Assembly (NCBI RefSeq): GCF_034422975.1
Contig: NZ_CP139873.1
Span: 2,740,935-2,804,934 of the forward strand
DNA: 64,000 nt
Direction: 5' to 3'
Origin: Idiomarina sp. PL1-037
GTDB taxonomy: Bacteria > Pseudomonadota > Gammaproteobacteria > Enterobacterales > Alteromonadaceae
This document shows, piece after piece, positions 51,863-61,575 of this stretch. The notes beneath the pieces are model-generated. The model saw nothing but the letters and a program-made list of their open reading frames with translations. It ran no database searches and was not told the DNA's origin. A program made the translations under genes and the position numbers. Every line of letters starts with the position of its first letter. The stretch's first letter is position 1.

Positions 51863-54034
51863 TTAGAAAACCGGATCAAGTCGCGCATAGGCAACCACCA
51901 GCCACTTGCTGCCGACATTGTCGAAGTTAATCTGAATTCTGGATTGCGGTCCGGTGCCTTCATAGTTCAACACAGTACCATCGCCAAACTTCGGGTGACG
52001 TACCCGCTGGCCTAATGAATAACCCGTTTGCTCAAAGCTTTCGTGGCTGGCAGCATTATTGAAGCGGCCATAACTGTTAGGCTTTTCTACCCTCGTTTGC
52101 AGCCGTACTTCGTGCAAAGTATCCGCCGGAATTTCACTGATAAAACGACTAATTTTATGGAACAATTCCTGGCCGTAAATACGGCGCTGCTCGGCGTAAG
52201 TAAGCACCAACTTCTCCATTGCCCGAGTCATACCGACGTAACAAAGCCGACGCTCTTCTTCCAGTCTTCCGGGTTCATCCATCGACTGCTGAGACGGGAA
52301 TAAACCTTCTTCCACGCCGGTCATAAATACCAAAGGAAATTCCAAACCTTTAGCACTGTGCAGCGTCATGAGCTGTACGGCATCCTGATATTCATCGGCC
52401 TGTTCTTCACCAGCTTCAAGCGAGGCATGTGCCAGAAAAGCATTCAGCGGTGTCATATCTTCTTCGGCATCATCCAGAGTGAAGTTTTCACAGGCGGTGA
52501 CCAGCTCTTTTAAGTTTTCGACCCGGGTTTCCGCTTTTTCGCCTTTCTCGGCCTCATACATGGCCATCAAGCCGCTTTTCTTAATCACTTCGTCGCTCAG
52601 GCGGCCTAACGAAAACTCTTCGGTTTCGTCGTCTAAGTTCTCGATAAAGTCCAAAAACGAACCCACAGCGTTGCGCGCCCGTCCGGCCAGCTGCTTTTCG
52701 TTAACCATATATTTTGCCGCCTGCCATAAGGACTCTTCACGCTCTCGCGCCGCCTGCCGGATCATATCCATAGTACGGTTACCGATACCCCGCGTTGGAG
52801 TGTTAATCACCCGCTCAATGGCCGCGTCATCATCGCGATTACCCAAAATTCGCAAGTACGCTAGTGCGTCTTTTATTTCCTGACGGTCGAAGAAACGTAA
52901 ACCGCCATAAATACGATAAGGAACACGCGCATGCAGCAACGCTTCCTCTAAAATACGCGATTGTGCGTTACTTCGGTATAAAATAGCCGAGTCCTGCAGC
53001 GAACCACCCTGATCACGCCATTCTTCAATTCGCGCCACAATATAACGGGCTTCGTCCATTTCATTGAAACCGGCATACAAGCTTATTGGTTCGCCGTCGT
53101 TACCGTCGGTCCATAAGTCTTTACCCAGACGCCCCGAGTTATTGGAAATAACCGAGTTTGCGGCGCGCAAAATGGTGCTTGTAGAGCGATAATTTTGCTC
53201 CAGACGGATAGTCTCAGAGCCTTCAAAGTCCGATAGGAACTGATGAATATTCTCGACTTTAGCACCGCGCCAGCCATAAATGGACTGGTCATCGTCACCC
53301 ACGATGGTCACGCTGTTCTGGCTACCAGCCAATAAGCGGATCCAGGCATACTGGATGGAGTTGGTGTCCTGAAACTCGTCGACCAGAATATGGCGAAAAC
53401 GGTTCTGATAGTGCTCGCGGACAATGCGGTTATTACGCAGTAACTCGTGTGCGCGCAGCAGCAGCTCGGCAAAATCCACTAGGCCGGCTCGGTCACAGCT
53501 CTCCTGATACAAAGTATAGATTTCTTTTAAGGTTTGCTCTGTAGGGTCGTAGGTTTCAATGTGCTGCGGGCGCAGACCTTCGTCTTTTTTACCATTGATG
53601 TACCACTGTGCCTGCTTGGCTGGCCAGCGTTTGTCATCCAGGTTTAAGCTTTTAATTAAACGCTTAATGAGCCGTTGCTGATCATCACTGTCGATTATCT
53701 GAAAGTTTTGCGGCAGACCAACGTCCATATAATGAGCGCGCAATAAACGATGCGCCAGACCATGGAAGGTACCAATCCACATACCGCGCACCGAGCTGCC
53801 TACCAGTTGCTCAACCCGTCCGCGCATTTCGGCAGCTGCCTTATTGGTAAAGGTAACGGCCAGAATACTAAAGGGCGAATACTGCCGTTCCTGAATAAGC
53901 CAGGCAATGCGATGCACCAACACACGGGTTTTGCCACTACCGGCTCCGGCCAGAACCAGCATGTGACCGTCGGTTGCAGATACGGCCTGCTGCTGTCGTT
54001 CGTTTAAATCTGCCAGAAGCGGGTGTGTACTCAT
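51863..54034 (-). CDS. uvrD: DNA helicase II (UvrD)
   Basis: A 723-residue SF1A helicase, the E. coli UvrD length. Motifs: LNERQQQAVSA (Q motif), Walker A GAGSGKT (residues 30-36), AVTFTNKAAAEMRGRV, HILVDEFQDTNSIQYAW, IVGDDDQSIYGWRGA, LEQNYRSTSTIL and LMTLHSAKGLEFPLV. The C-terminal Tudor-like end (GQRVRHPKFGDGTVLNYEG) that binds RNA polymerase or MutL is present. It unwinds nicked DNA in mismatch and excision repair and removes RecA filaments. It has its own promoter overlapped by a LexA box. Confidence 0.97.
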   Translation of the reverse strand: MSTHPLLADLNERQQQAVSATDGHMLVLAGAGSGKTRVLVHRIAWLIQERQYSPFSILAVTFTNKAAAEMRGRVEQLVGSSVRGMWIGTFHGLAHRLLRAHYMDVGLPQNFQIIDSDDQQRLIKRLIKSLNLDDKRWPAKQAQWYINGKKDEGLRPQHIETYDPTEQTLKEIYTLYQESCDRAGLVDFAELLLRAHELLRNNRIVREHYQNRFRHILVDEFQDTNSIQYAWIRLLAGSQNSVTIVGDDDQSIYGWRGAKVENIHQFLSDFEGSETIRLEQNYRSTSTILRAANSVISNNSGRLGKDLWTDGNDGEPISLYAGFNEMDEARYIVARIEEWRDQGGSLQDSAILYRSNAQSRILEEALLHARVPYRIYGGLRFFDRQEIKDALAYLRILGNRDDDAAIERVINTPTRGIGNRTMDMIRQAAREREESLWQAAKYMVNEKQLAGRARNAVGSFLDFIENLDDETEEFSLGRLSDEVIKKSGLMAMYEAEKGEKAETRVENLKELVTACENFTLDDAEEDMTPLNAFLAHASLEAGEEQADEYQDAVQLMTLHSAKGLEFPLVFMTGVEEGLFPSQQSMDEPGRLEEERRLCYVGMTRAMEKLVLTYAEQRRIYGQELFHKISRFISEIPADTLHEVRLQTRVEKPNSYGRFNNAASHESFEQTGYSLGQRVRHPKFGDGTVLNYEGTGPQSRIQINFDNVGSKWLVVAYARLDPVF

Positions 54035-54082
54035 TAGCGGTCACCTAAATCATTAGTAAGAACTGTATTACGTTATGGCGTC

Positions 54083-54115
54083 AGTGTAATAGTGCATCAC
54101 TGTATAAGCAACCAG
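54083..54115 (-). promoter_or_regulatory. uvrD promoter with overlapping LexA (SOS) box
   Basis: CTGTATAAGCAACCAG at 54100-54115 fits the LexA pattern CTG-N10-CAG, extended as aCTGTAT..CAGta. On the minus strand TTGCTT (54106-54111), 17 bases, then TACACT (54083-54088) form a promoter overlapping the box. This lies 48-81 bases before the uvrD start. SOS induction of uvrD is known in E. coli. Confidence 0.7.
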
Positions 54116-54131
54116 TAGTTGTTTACGTGTT

Positions 54132-54842
54132 TTAATCCAGTAAGAGCTGCTGTAGCTGATTCAGATTGTGCAAAGTCACTGTCGGCAAAACAGACATATG
54201 CTTTTGCGTGCCCAGCCCTGAGGTTAGCCAGGCGGACTGCCAGCCATGCCGCTGCGCGCCAAGAATATCGGAATATGGATGATCGCCTACATGCAGAAAC
54301 TCATGCGGTTGCAACTCCGGTAGTTTTCGTTCGGCGGCGGCGAACATATCCGGCAGGGGTTTACCGCGAATGCCATCTCCGGGCTGAATCACTAACTCGA
54401 AGTACTTAGCCAGGCCAATTTTATCCGCATTTACATTGCCATTACTCAGTGCAATTAATTTGTAACGCTCCGACAGGGCATCCAATAATTTTATACTGTC
54501 TTGTGGCACTTCAAAGTTACTACGCTCGGACAAAAACACATCCATAATGGTGTTCGCTGCCCGAGCCGAATCATCAACACCGAATTTCTCTAACCCCAGT
54601 TCCAGGGTTTTCAGGCGCAGTTTAGTCATATCGGTGGCGAGAGTTTCGTCGGTACGGCTCACCTCATCACGGAAGCGGCGCCAGTGATGCATGTCCCACT
54701 CAGCAGTTTGCGGGTATTGTTCTGCAATATAGCTGTGAGCGACTTCTTCTGTACGCTGCATAACCGGCACGTTGTCATAAAGCGTGTCGTCTAAATCAAA
54801 ACTGATAACTTTGGGTAAATGCCAGCGGCGGTGGAACTGCAT
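54132..54842 (-). CDS. yigB: HAD-family phosphatase YigB
   Basis: A 236-residue haloacid-dehalogenase hydrolase. The nucleophile motif is SFDLDDTLYDN (Asp16, Asp18). Motif II is in IALSNGNVNADK, and motifs III/IV in RGKPLPDMFAAAER and FLHVGDHPYSDILGAQRHGWQSAWL. Its position after xerC matches E. coli yigB, a phosphatase that removes phosphate from 5-amino-6-ribitylamino-uracil phosphate in riboflavin synthesis. It lies 26 bases after xerC on the same strand. Confidence 0.92.
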   Translation of the reverse strand: MQFHRRWHLPKVISFDLDDTLYDNVPVMQRTEEVAHSYIAEQYPQTAEWDMHHWRRFRDEVSRTDETLATDMTKLRLKTLELGLEKFGVDDSARAANTIMDVFLSERSNFEVPQDSIKLLDALSERYKLIALSNGNVNADKIGLAKYFELVIQPGDGIRGKPLPDMFAAAERKLPELQPHEFLHVGDHPYSDILGAQRHGWQSAWLTSGLGTQKHMSVLPTVTLHNLNQLQQLLLD

Positions 54843-54868
54843 AACGCGGTACTCTTATTTGATAAAAG

Positions 54869-55771
54869 TTAAGTCGATTTTTTCCGGGCGCGCGGGTGGG
54901 CGCTGTCATAAACACTGGCTAAACGCTTAAAATCCAGATGGGTATACACCTGAGTTGTGGATAAGTTGGCGTGTCCAAGCATTTCCTGCACCGCGCGCAA
55001 ATCACCACTGGATTCCAGCATATGAGAGGCAAACGAATGCCGTAACTTATGCGGATGCAAGTCGCCAACCACACCTTGTTGTTTACCCCAGTAATTCAGC
55101 CGCTGCTGCACAGTACGAGGGCTGATGCGCTGTAGCCTTTTACTCACAAAAAGCGCCAGCTCGGGCTTTTGGTTTAACCAGGCCTGACGCACTGACAGCC
55201 ATTTTTTTAAGGCTTTTTCAGCACAGCGACCAAAGGGCACAATGCGCGTTTTGCTGCCTTTACCGGTCACCCGTAATTGCATCATACGGTGTTCAATGTG
55301 GTCCAGATCAAGGCTCACCAGCTCTGCCAGACGAATGCCGCTGGCATAGAGCAGCTCCATCATCGCTGCATCGCGAATGGCTAAGTCATCATCTGTGGGT
55401 AAATCCAGCAAATGGGAAATACTGTCCACATCGAGGTTTTTGGGTAAACGTTTGGGAATTTTCGGTGCCGATACTGACATAGCCGGGTTGTCGTCCATAG
55501 CGTTAGATTCCACTATGAACTGGCAAAAGGTACGCCACGCTGACAATTTTAAAGCAATACTGCGTTCACCCAGCCCATTACGCCGCCAGCCAACCAGCAG
55601 CCGTTCGATAACAGGGACACGAAGCGCTTTAGGTTCCGTTATTTTCTGCAGTTCAAGAGCCGCGATATCAGCCGCAATAAGGCGCTGATAGTTCTTTAGT
55701 GTTAGCTCAGCTAGCCCTCGCTCTCCCTGCAGTTGTTGCATCCATTTTTGCTGCCAGTCATGCAGCTTCAT
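54869..55771 (-). CDS. xerC: Tyrosine recombinase XerC
   Basis: A 300-residue tyrosine recombinase with the full catalytic set: Arg147 (YASGIRLAELVSL), Lys171 (VTGKGSKTR), His241 and Arg244 (HKLRHSFASH), His267 (MLGHANL) and Tyr276 (TTQVYTHLD). With XerD it resolves chromosome dimers at dif next to FtsK. The conserved gene order DUF484-xerC-yigB matches E. coli and identifies it as XerC rather than XerD. The start overlaps the DUF484 end by 14 bases. Confidence 0.97.
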   Translation of the reverse strand: MKLHDWQQKWMQQLQGERGLAELTLKNYQRLIAADIAALELQKITEPKALRVPVIERLLVGWRRNGLGERSIALKLSAWRTFCQFIVESNAMDDNPAMSVSAPKIPKRLPKNLDVDSISHLLDLPTDDDLAIRDAAMMELLYASGIRLAELVSLDLDHIEHRMMQLRVTGKGSKTRIVPFGRCAEKALKKWLSVRQAWLNQKPELALFVSKRLQRISPRTVQQRLNYWGKQQGVVGDLHPHKLRHSFASHMLESSGDLRAVQEMLGHANLSTTQVYTHLDFKRLASVYDSAHPRARKKST

Positions 55772-56453
55772 GGTTTTGCAGTAGCCCCGGTAACAATGCG
55801 CTGAGCAAGGCCTGTAGCTGATTGATCAGTAACTTGTCCATTGCCGGCTCGAAATGACTGGCGTTAGTATTACCGACCGCCAGCATCCCCAGCTCACCGT
55901 TATCGCCTAACAACAGCAGTGCCACGGAAGCTATCTCTTCGTCCTGAAACAACAGCTTATGCTCTTGCTCCGTTAAGCGACCAAGATAGATAGAGCTTTC
56001 ATTGAAACGTTTGCTTAGTAGCTTTTTGTGAGTGTCGGAGGCAAAGCTGTACTGCTCGCCTAAATCCACCGGGCTGTCGAAAAACTTCAACGACAAGGCC
56101 GGCATTTCCAACTCGTTCTCAAAGGTGTTTTGCAATTCATCCAGAACCTGACTCAGGCTCTGACAGCGCAACAGACTGACGTATAAGTTGCTGTAAGCCG
56201 AGAAAATAGCTTCATTGCGGCGCGCGTTTATCATCAGCTCGGTAATTTCTTCTTCCAGCTGCTGTGCGCGCAAACGCAGCTTTTGCTGCTGCCGTTCAAT
56301 TAACGAGACAGCGCCTTTTTCACTGTGTTGAAACTGTAACTGGGCCAGCAAGTCATCATTTCTCGTGAAAAAATCAGGGTTCTCTTGTAAGTATTCTCTT
56401 ATCAGGCTGTCGTCTAAACGTTCATTTGCAATCATTTTTGATTCGCTACTCAT
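55758..56453 (-). CDS. DUF484 family protein
   Basis: A 231-residue cytosolic protein of the DUF484 family, which has a GAF-like fold. Features: [43 protein letters not shown] (conserved N-terminal block), a coiled-coil at about 55-85, then the GAF-like part ([25 protein letters not shown]). Role unknown; it is always beside xerC and dapF. I start it at 56453, where ATG overlaps the dapF stop (ATGA), rather than at an upstream ATG inside dapF. Confidence 0.88.
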   Translation of the reverse strand: MSSESKMIANERLDDSLIREYLQENPDFFTRNDDLLAQLQFQHSEKGAVSLIERQQQKLRLRAQQLEEEITELMINARRNEAIFSAYSNLYVSLLRCQSLSQVLDELQNTFENELEMPALSLKFFDSPVDLGEQYSFASDTHKKLLSKRFNESSIYLGRLTEQEHKLLFQDEEIASVALLLLGDNGELGMLAVGNTNASHFEPAMDKLLINQLQALLSALLPGLLQNHEAA

Positions 56454-57277
56454 AACACCATCTGTCCATCGTAAACTAATTCTGCGGGGCCGGTCATTTT
56501 TACAGGCTGCCCCTGCTGCCAACGGATAATTAAGTCCCCGCCGGGCAAGCTGACTTTTACTCTCTCATTTAATAAGCCTTGCTGAATGCCGGCTACAGCT
56601 GCGGCACAGGCGCCACTACCACACGCCATGGTTTCACCTACGCCGCGCTCAAAAACGCGCAGTTTAATTTCATCAGCCGATACTTTCTGCATAAAGCCTA
56701 CATTCACGCTTTCCGGGAAGCGCTCATGCGCTGCAAGGGCAGCTCCGAGGGTTTCCACTGGCGCAGTATCGACGTTATCCACAGCGATAACACAATGCGG
56801 ATTGCCCAGACCCAGAACACCACAAAGAACCGTTTCTTCTTGTACTCTTAAAACGTAAGTCTGCTCTGCTTTTTGCGCTTTAAAAGGCACCGCCGCCGGT
56901 TCGAATAAGGGTTCGCCCATATCCACCGTCACTTGACCGTCTTTCTCTAAGTGCAGAACCATTTTTCCGGCCTTGGTACTGACCTTAAGGTGATTCTTAT
57001 TGCTTAAGTTTTTAGCTTTTACAAACTTCGCAAAACAGCGGGCGCCGTTGCCACATTGAGCAACTTCGCTGCCATCGGCATTAAAAATGCGGTAGTGAAA
57101 ATCCAGGTCAGGGTCATAAGGCGGCTCAACTAACAGCATCTGATCAAAACCAATACCTGTGTGTCGGTCTGCCCAGCGGCGTATTTGATCCGGATTCACA
57201 TATAAATTCTGAGTGACGTTATCCACCACCATAAAGTCGTTGCCGAGCCCGTGCATTTTTGAAAAATGTAATAACAT
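56450..57277 (-). CDS. dapF: Diaminopimelate epimerase
   Basis: A 275-residue PLP-independent epimerase of normal length. The two catalytic cysteines are present: Cys75 (AQCGNGARC) and Cys219 (MACGSGACA). [16 protein letters not shown] and GIGFDQML are N-terminal hallmarks. It converts LL- to meso-diaminopimelate for peptidoglycan and lysine synthesis. It follows lysA by 2 bases, so this unit joins the last two steps of lysine synthesis. Confidence 0.97.
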   Translation of the reverse strand: MLLHFSKMHGLGNDFMVVDNVTQNLYVNPDQIRRWADRHTGIGFDQMLLVEPPYDPDLDFHYRIFNADGSEVAQCGNGARCFAKFVKAKNLSNKNHLKVSTKAGKMVLHLEKDGQVTVDMGEPLFEPAAVPFKAQKAEQTYVLRVQEETVLCGVLGLGNPHCVIAVDNVDTAPVETLGAALAAHERFPESVNVGFMQKVSADEIKLRVFERGVGETMACGSGACAAAVAGIQQGLLNERVKVSLPGGDLIIRWQQGQPVKMTGPAELVYDGQMVL

Positions 57278-57279
57278 TT

Positions 57280-58542
57280 TTATTTGCCTTCCTGGTGTAA
57301 CAAGTGCTCGCCCCGGACGAGATCGTTAAAACTTTCACGTTCGCGGATCAGTGTAGCATTATCACCAGAGACCAAAACCTCGGGCGGGCGGCCACGACTG
57401 TTATAGTTAGACGCCATAGTAAAACCATAGGCACCGGTATGTTTAATAGCCAGTATGTCGCCCTGTTGCACATTTAAGTGCCGTGCGTGTCCGAAAAAGT
57501 CACCGGTTTCACACACCGGGCCGACAATATCATTCAACTGGTCGCCGCCGCGCTTATTTTCGTGCGCCGGTAAAATATCGTGCCAGGCCTGGTACAAAGA
57601 CGGACGTAATAAGTCGTTCATGCCGGCATCGACCAAAACAAAATTCTTATCGTCTGAGGGTTTAATGTATTCCACTGTGGTTAGCAGAACTCCGGCATCC
57701 GCCGTAATTGCGCGTCCGGGCTCCAGTACCATAGTAATTTGCGGGTAATTTTCGGCTAACTTAACCAGTTCTTTTAAATAAAAGGACTTATCCAACGGCT
57801 CTTCCGGCTGATACGCCACACCAAAACCGCCACCTAAATCCAGGTGTGTCAGCTGGATACCGTCTTTTTCCAGTTCCGAAACCAGATTAAACATGCGCTG
57901 AGCGGCATCGAGAAAAGGTTCCGCTGTCATTATTTGCGAACCTATGTGGCAATCCGCACCAATCAGATTAATGTTGGGTAAGCTATGCGCCTTAAGAAAC
58001 ACCGGCTTAGCCAATGACATGCTGATGCCAAACTTGTTGGCTTTCATGCCCGTAGCAATGTACGGATGCGTTTTGGCATCAACGTCGGGGTTCACTCTTA
58101 ACGACACCGGGGCCTGTTTGTCCATGGCAGCAGCAATGTCCTGAATACGCTCAAGCTCCGCCTCAGACTCTACATTAAAGCAGCCGATGCCCGCTTCCAG
58201 CGCCATAATGATTTCGTCTTTGGATTTAGCCACACCGGAAAAAACCACGTCGTCAGCTTTACCGCCGGCCATTAATACACGCTGAAGCTCGCCACCGGAG
58301 ACAATATCGAAACCCGCGCCATGCTCGGCCAGTAACTGCAGAATAGCTAAGTTGCTATTGGCTTTTACCGCATAACACAGCTTATGAGGTGCGGGCCAGT
58401 ATTGCTGAAACTCGCGCCAGTTTTTTAGAATCTGACCTTTGGAGTAAACATACAAAGGCGAACTAAAACGCTCAACAAGACTCTCGACGTCGCAGTTTTC
58501 AATATGAAACTGGCCATTTTTATAGTCAATTAACTCGCTCAT
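57280..58542 (-). CDS. lysA: Diaminopimelate decarboxylase
   Basis: A 420-residue PLP-dependent decarboxylase (fold type III). The Schiff-base Lys60 sits in CYAVKANSN; further marks are [55 protein letters not shown] and the C-terminal [11 protein letters not shown]. It makes L-lysine from meso-diaminopimelate in the cytosol. Translationally coupled to lptM upstream (ATGA) and followed by dapF. In E. coli lysA lies elsewhere, so the lptM-lysA-dapF arrangement differs from E. coli. Confidence 0.97.
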   Translation of the reverse strand: MSELIDYKNGQFHIENCDVESLVERFSSPLYVYSKGQILKNWREFQQYWPAPHKLCYAVKANSNLAILQLLAEHGAGFDIVSGGELQRVLMAGGKADDVVFSGVAKSKDEIIMALEAGIGCFNVESEAELERIQDIAAAMDKQAPVSLRVNPDVDAKTHPYIATGMKANKFGISMSLAKPVFLKAHSLPNINLIGADCHIGSQIMTAEPFLDAAQRMFNLVSELEKDGIQLTHLDLGGGFGVAYQPEEPLDKSFYLKELVKLAENYPQITMVLEPGRAITADAGVLLTTVEYIKPSDDKNFVLVDAGMNDLLRPSLYQAWHDILPAHENKRGGDQLNDIVGPVCETGDFFGHARHLNVQQGDILAIKHTGAYGFTMASNYNSRGRPPEVLVSGDNATLIRERESFNDLVRGEHLLHQEGK

Positions 58543-58685
58543 TTGGTGTCTTCCGCCGGCGGCTCTGCAGGTGTATTTTGCTCTGGCATAGGCTCAGGCG
58601 TCAGTGGCCCTTTCTGACCACAACCGACTAAAGTCATTAAAATGGCTGATAGCACCAGCGTCTTGATTACAATTCGACTAAACAT
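58539..58685 (-). CDS. lptM: LptM-like small lipoprotein (formerly YifL)
   Basis: A 48-codon gene found by translating the gap between lysA and hemC. It has a hydrophobic N-terminus, then the lipobox VGCGQKGPL (Cys22), followed by a Pro/Glu-rich tail ([21 protein letters not shown]). The GCGxKGPL block is the LptM signature; LptM binds LptD in the outer membrane and helps its maturation. The stop overlaps the lysA start by 4 bases (ATGA). In E. coli it lies between cyaY and dapF, the matching place here. Confidence 0.9.
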   Translation of the reverse strand: MFSRIVIKTLVLSAILMTLVGCGQKGPLTPEPMPEQNTPAEPPAEDTK

Positions 58686-58777
58686 CGCTAAACTATAGGT
58701 ATTCCGTTTGGGTTTCTATGGTGCCTATCATCGCACCAGATACCTAAAAAGTCATTAATCGTCGTAAAGGAAAACGA

Positions 58778-59719
58778 ATGACCCAAAGTGTTAGAATTGC
58801 AACACGCAAAAGCAAGCTGGCTTTATGGCAAGCTGAACACATTCAACAACGCCTTGAAGAGCTGCATCCGGGCCTGTCGGTAGAACTGGTTCCTATGTCG
58901 ACCAAAGGCGATGTCATTCTCGATACCCCGCTGGCAAAAATTGGCGGTAAAGGTTTGTTCGTAAAAGAACTGGAAGTGGCGATGCTGGAAGGCCGTGCAG
59001 ATATTGCCGTACACAGCATGAAAGACTTACCGGTTGAGTTCCCACCGGGACTGGAGCTTCACACCATTTGCGAACGCGAAGACCCGCGCGATGCTTTTGT
59101 ATCCAACAACTACAAAAACCTTAATGAACTGCCGGAAGGCGCAGTAGTCGGAACCTGCAGTTTGCGCCGCCGCTGCCAGGTAAAAGAGCAATTTCCGCAT
59201 TTAGTTATAAAAGATTTACGCGGCAACGTTCAAACACGTTTACGCAAACTGGATGACGGTGAATTTGATGCCATTATCCTGGCGGCATCGGGTCTCATTC
59301 GACTGGAGCTGGGCGACCGCATTACCTCCTTTATTCCGGTAGAGCAGTCATTACCGGCTAATGGACAAGGCGCACTGGGTATTGAATGCCGCAGCGATGA
59401 CGACAAAATGAAAGCCTTATTGGCGCCACTGCAATGTCAGGAAACTCGTACGCGGGTGTTAGCTGAGCGGGCAATGAACCGCGGGCTGGATGGCGGTTGT
59501 CAGGTGCCTATTGGTGCTTATGCTGAGCTGGAAGGTGATGAAGTCTATTTACGCGGCCTGGTTGGTGAGCCTGATGGGGGAAAAGTGCTTCGTGATGAAG
59601 TGCGCGGCCCGGCGTCTAGAGCTGAAGAGTTAGGTTCAGAGCTCGCTGAAAGGTTACTTAAACAAGGTGCAGCCGAAATTCTGAGCGCAGTCTATGACAG
59701 TGAATCCAGTCACTCATAA
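58778..59719 (+). CDS. hemC: Hydroxymethylbilane synthase
   Basis: A 313-residue enzyme, the usual HemC length. Hallmarks: [52 protein letters not shown] [14 protein letters not shown], and [12 protein letters not shown]. Cys241 in [14 protein letters not shown] binds the dipyrromethane cofactor. It links four porphobilinogens into hydroxymethylbilane. AAAGGA precedes the ATG. First gene of hemCDXY, divergent from lptM. Confidence 0.97.
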   Translation: MTQSVRIATRKSKLALWQAEHIQQRLEELHPGLSVELVPMSTKGDVILDTPLAKIGGKGLFVKELEVAMLEGRADIAVHSMKDLPVEFPPGLELHTICEREDPRDAFVSNNYKNLNELPEGAVVGTCSLRRRCQVKEQFPHLVIKDLRGNVQTRLRKLDDGEFDAIILAASGLIRLELGDRITSFIPVEQSLPANGQGALGIECRSDDDKMKALLAPLQCQETRTRVLAERAMNRGLDGGCQVPIGAYAELEGDEVYLRGLVGEPDGGKVLRDEVRGPASRAEELGSELAERLLKQGAAEILSAVYDSESSHS

Positions 59720-60455
59720 AGCGGTTTTACTGCTGCGTCCGGGCAGGAGTCCGGACGACTTTACTCAACAGCTGCGTGAAACGGGCAGAAAGTGCTTTGT
59801 TCACAGTTTTATTGAGATAGAGCCTTTACCTGTGAATAAAGAACAGCTGACCCAGGTTAAACAAGAGCATTGGGATGGCATTGTTATTGTCAGTAAAAAT
59901 GCAGCTCATTATGCGTCCGAGGCTGGTTTTACCGGGGTTCCTTCTAAATATTATGCAGTCGGACCGGGAACCGCTTCTTTTGCGTGCAGACATTTAAACA
60001 CTGCAGTTAGCTGTCCGACCTTCATACATCAGTCGGAAGGGTTGCTGGAGTTGTCGGAATTACAAAAGCTGCAGCAACAAAACTGGTTGATCATTCGCGG
60101 AGAAGGCGGTCGTGAATTATTAGCGGACGCCATAAGGGCTCGCGGAGCTTCCGTCTATTACTGGGAAGTGTATCGCCGAAAACAACTCACATTGAACGAC
60201 CCTGAACTGATTCAGCAGTGGATAAGATCAGTTGGTACTATCGTTGTTACCAGCGCTGAACAACTGGGATACTTTTTATCGTCTATGCCAAGTTCTGCCC
60301 AAAGCTGGCTGGATAGCTGTCAGTGGATAGTTCCCAGTCATCGTCTGAAAGGTTTGATTCCTTTCGGACAATCAGACAATATCAAAGTAACAGGCAGTGC
60401 AGCGGACGCCATATTAATGAATGCGCTAATAGCGGATGGAAAAACCCATGACTGA
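59694..60455 (+). CDS. hemD: Uroporphyrinogen-III synthase
   Basis: A 253-residue HemD. Typical features: [16 protein letters not shown] at the N-terminus, [62 protein letters not shown] and the C-terminal [12 protein letters not shown] segment. It closes hydroxymethylbilane with inversion of ring D, giving uroporphyrinogen III. It overlaps hemC by 26 bases, the same order as E. coli. HemD sequences diverge widely, so context helps the call. Confidence 0.93.
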   Translation: MTVNPVTHKAVLLLRPGRSPDDFTQQLRETGRKCFVHSFIEIEPLPVNKEQLTQVKQEHWDGIVIVSKNAAHYASEAGFTGVPSKYYAVGPGTASFACRHLNTAVSCPTFIHQSEGLLELSELQKLQQQNWLIIRGEGGRELLADAIRARGASVYYWEVYRRKQLTLNDPELIQQWIRSVGTIVVTSAEQLGYFLSSMPSSAQSWLDSCQWIVPSHRLKGLIPFGQSDNIKVTGSAADAILMNALIADGKTHD

Positions 60456-61575
60456 AGAGAATAAAGTTGAGAACGAAGACGTTCAGAATAATGAACAAAG
60501 TAGCGAGAAGAGCACAGAAGAAGAAACCATAACCGCAGAGAAAAGTAGCGGGCGTTTCTTTAAACGCTTAGTCTGGCTTATTGTTTTAATCGCTATTGTT
60601 GCCGCCGCATACTGGGGCTACACACGTTTCCCAGGTTTATTTAAGACAGACTCTGAGCAGATAAGTGAACAACCGCAAGAAGATCCGGTTGAAACGCGCT
60701 TTAAACAACTTGAGCGTTCTGTTGGGAATCTGGAGCAGCAACTGCAAAATACGGTGCAGTCCCGCGAACTGGATAGGTTGAGTAACACCGACCAACAACT
60801 GCAGCGGGAACTGACCAGTTTGCGTCAGAGTATTGAGGATGTACGCGATGACATGCGCAAAACGCCTGCCGAAAAAGCGGCTTACTGGCGTCTACTGGAA
60901 ATAAAACAAACCTTATCCGCGGCTGCACGAATGATGTGGAGCCAGGACGACTACAAAGCGGCGCTGCAACTTTTGAAATTGGCAGACCAGCAGCTGTCGG
61001 GTATTGACAGTCGTAACGCAATTCGTACCCGCGAGAAACTCGCGGGCGATATTGAACGCGTGAATGCCATAGTAGAAGCGGACAACACTGACCTGGCACT
61101 GCAACTCGTGGGTCTGCAACAACGCGTGTCTGACCTGCCCGACGAAGTAAACAATAATCAGCAGCGCTTAAGTTCTGACACCCAGACTGTCAGTGGCGAT
61201 GTTAATGACTGGAAAACGAACCTGAGTGCTAACTGGCAGTCATTCCTTGATAATTTTATTCGCATTCAACCTGTAGAAAGCAATCCTGAGCCTCTACTGA
61301 GTAGAACCCAACGCACAGCAATAAACGAACGCATTCAACTCCTATTTACTCTGGCTCAGCAGGCGGCTGTAAAAAATAATGATGAATTGTGGCAGCGCTA
61401 CCTGGAACAGTTATCTGAGCTAATTGCGCAGGTAAAAGGCGATGGTGCAGCTTCACAGGATATTATTTCGCGTATTAAAGCACTAGGCCAGGAAGACTTT
61501 GAACAGCAGAGTATAGAGCAGCTTGAATCGCTGGACTTCATCGCTCAGGCTATTGAGCAGGGAGATGCCTCATGA
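60448..61575 (+). CDS. hemX: HemX-family membrane protein
   Basis: A 375-residue protein, third of hemCDXY. An acidic N-terminal tail (ENKVENEDVQNNEQ) is followed by one membrane helix (about 40-60: FKRLVWLIVLIAIVAAAYWGY). A long coiled-coil periplasmic part follows (FKQLERSVGNLEQQLQ, ELTSLRQSIEDV, KQTLSAAARMMWSQDDYKAALQLLKLAD). The family was once called uroporphyrinogen methyltransferase but lacks that enzyme fold. Role unknown, perhaps organising the haem pathway. I start at 60448, overlapping the hemD stop; ATG at 60436 is an alternative. Confidence 0.85.
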   Translation: MTEENKVENEDVQNNEQSSEKSTEEETITAEKSSGRFFKRLVWLIVLIAIVAAAYWGYTRFPGLFKTDSEQISEQPQEDPVETRFKQLERSVGNLEQQLQNTVQSRELDRLSNTDQQLQRELTSLRQSIEDVRDDMRKTPAEKAAYWRLLEIKQTLSAAARMMWSQDDYKAALQLLKLADQQLSGIDSRNAIRTREKLAGDIERVNAIVEADNTDLALQLVGLQQRVSDLPDEVNNNQQRLSSDTQTVSGDVNDWKTNLSANWQSFLDNFIRIQPVESNPEPLLSRTQRTAINERIQLLFTLAQQAAVKNNDELWQRYLEQLSELIAQVKGDGAASQDIISRIKALGQEDFEQQSIEQLESLDFIAQAIEQGDAS

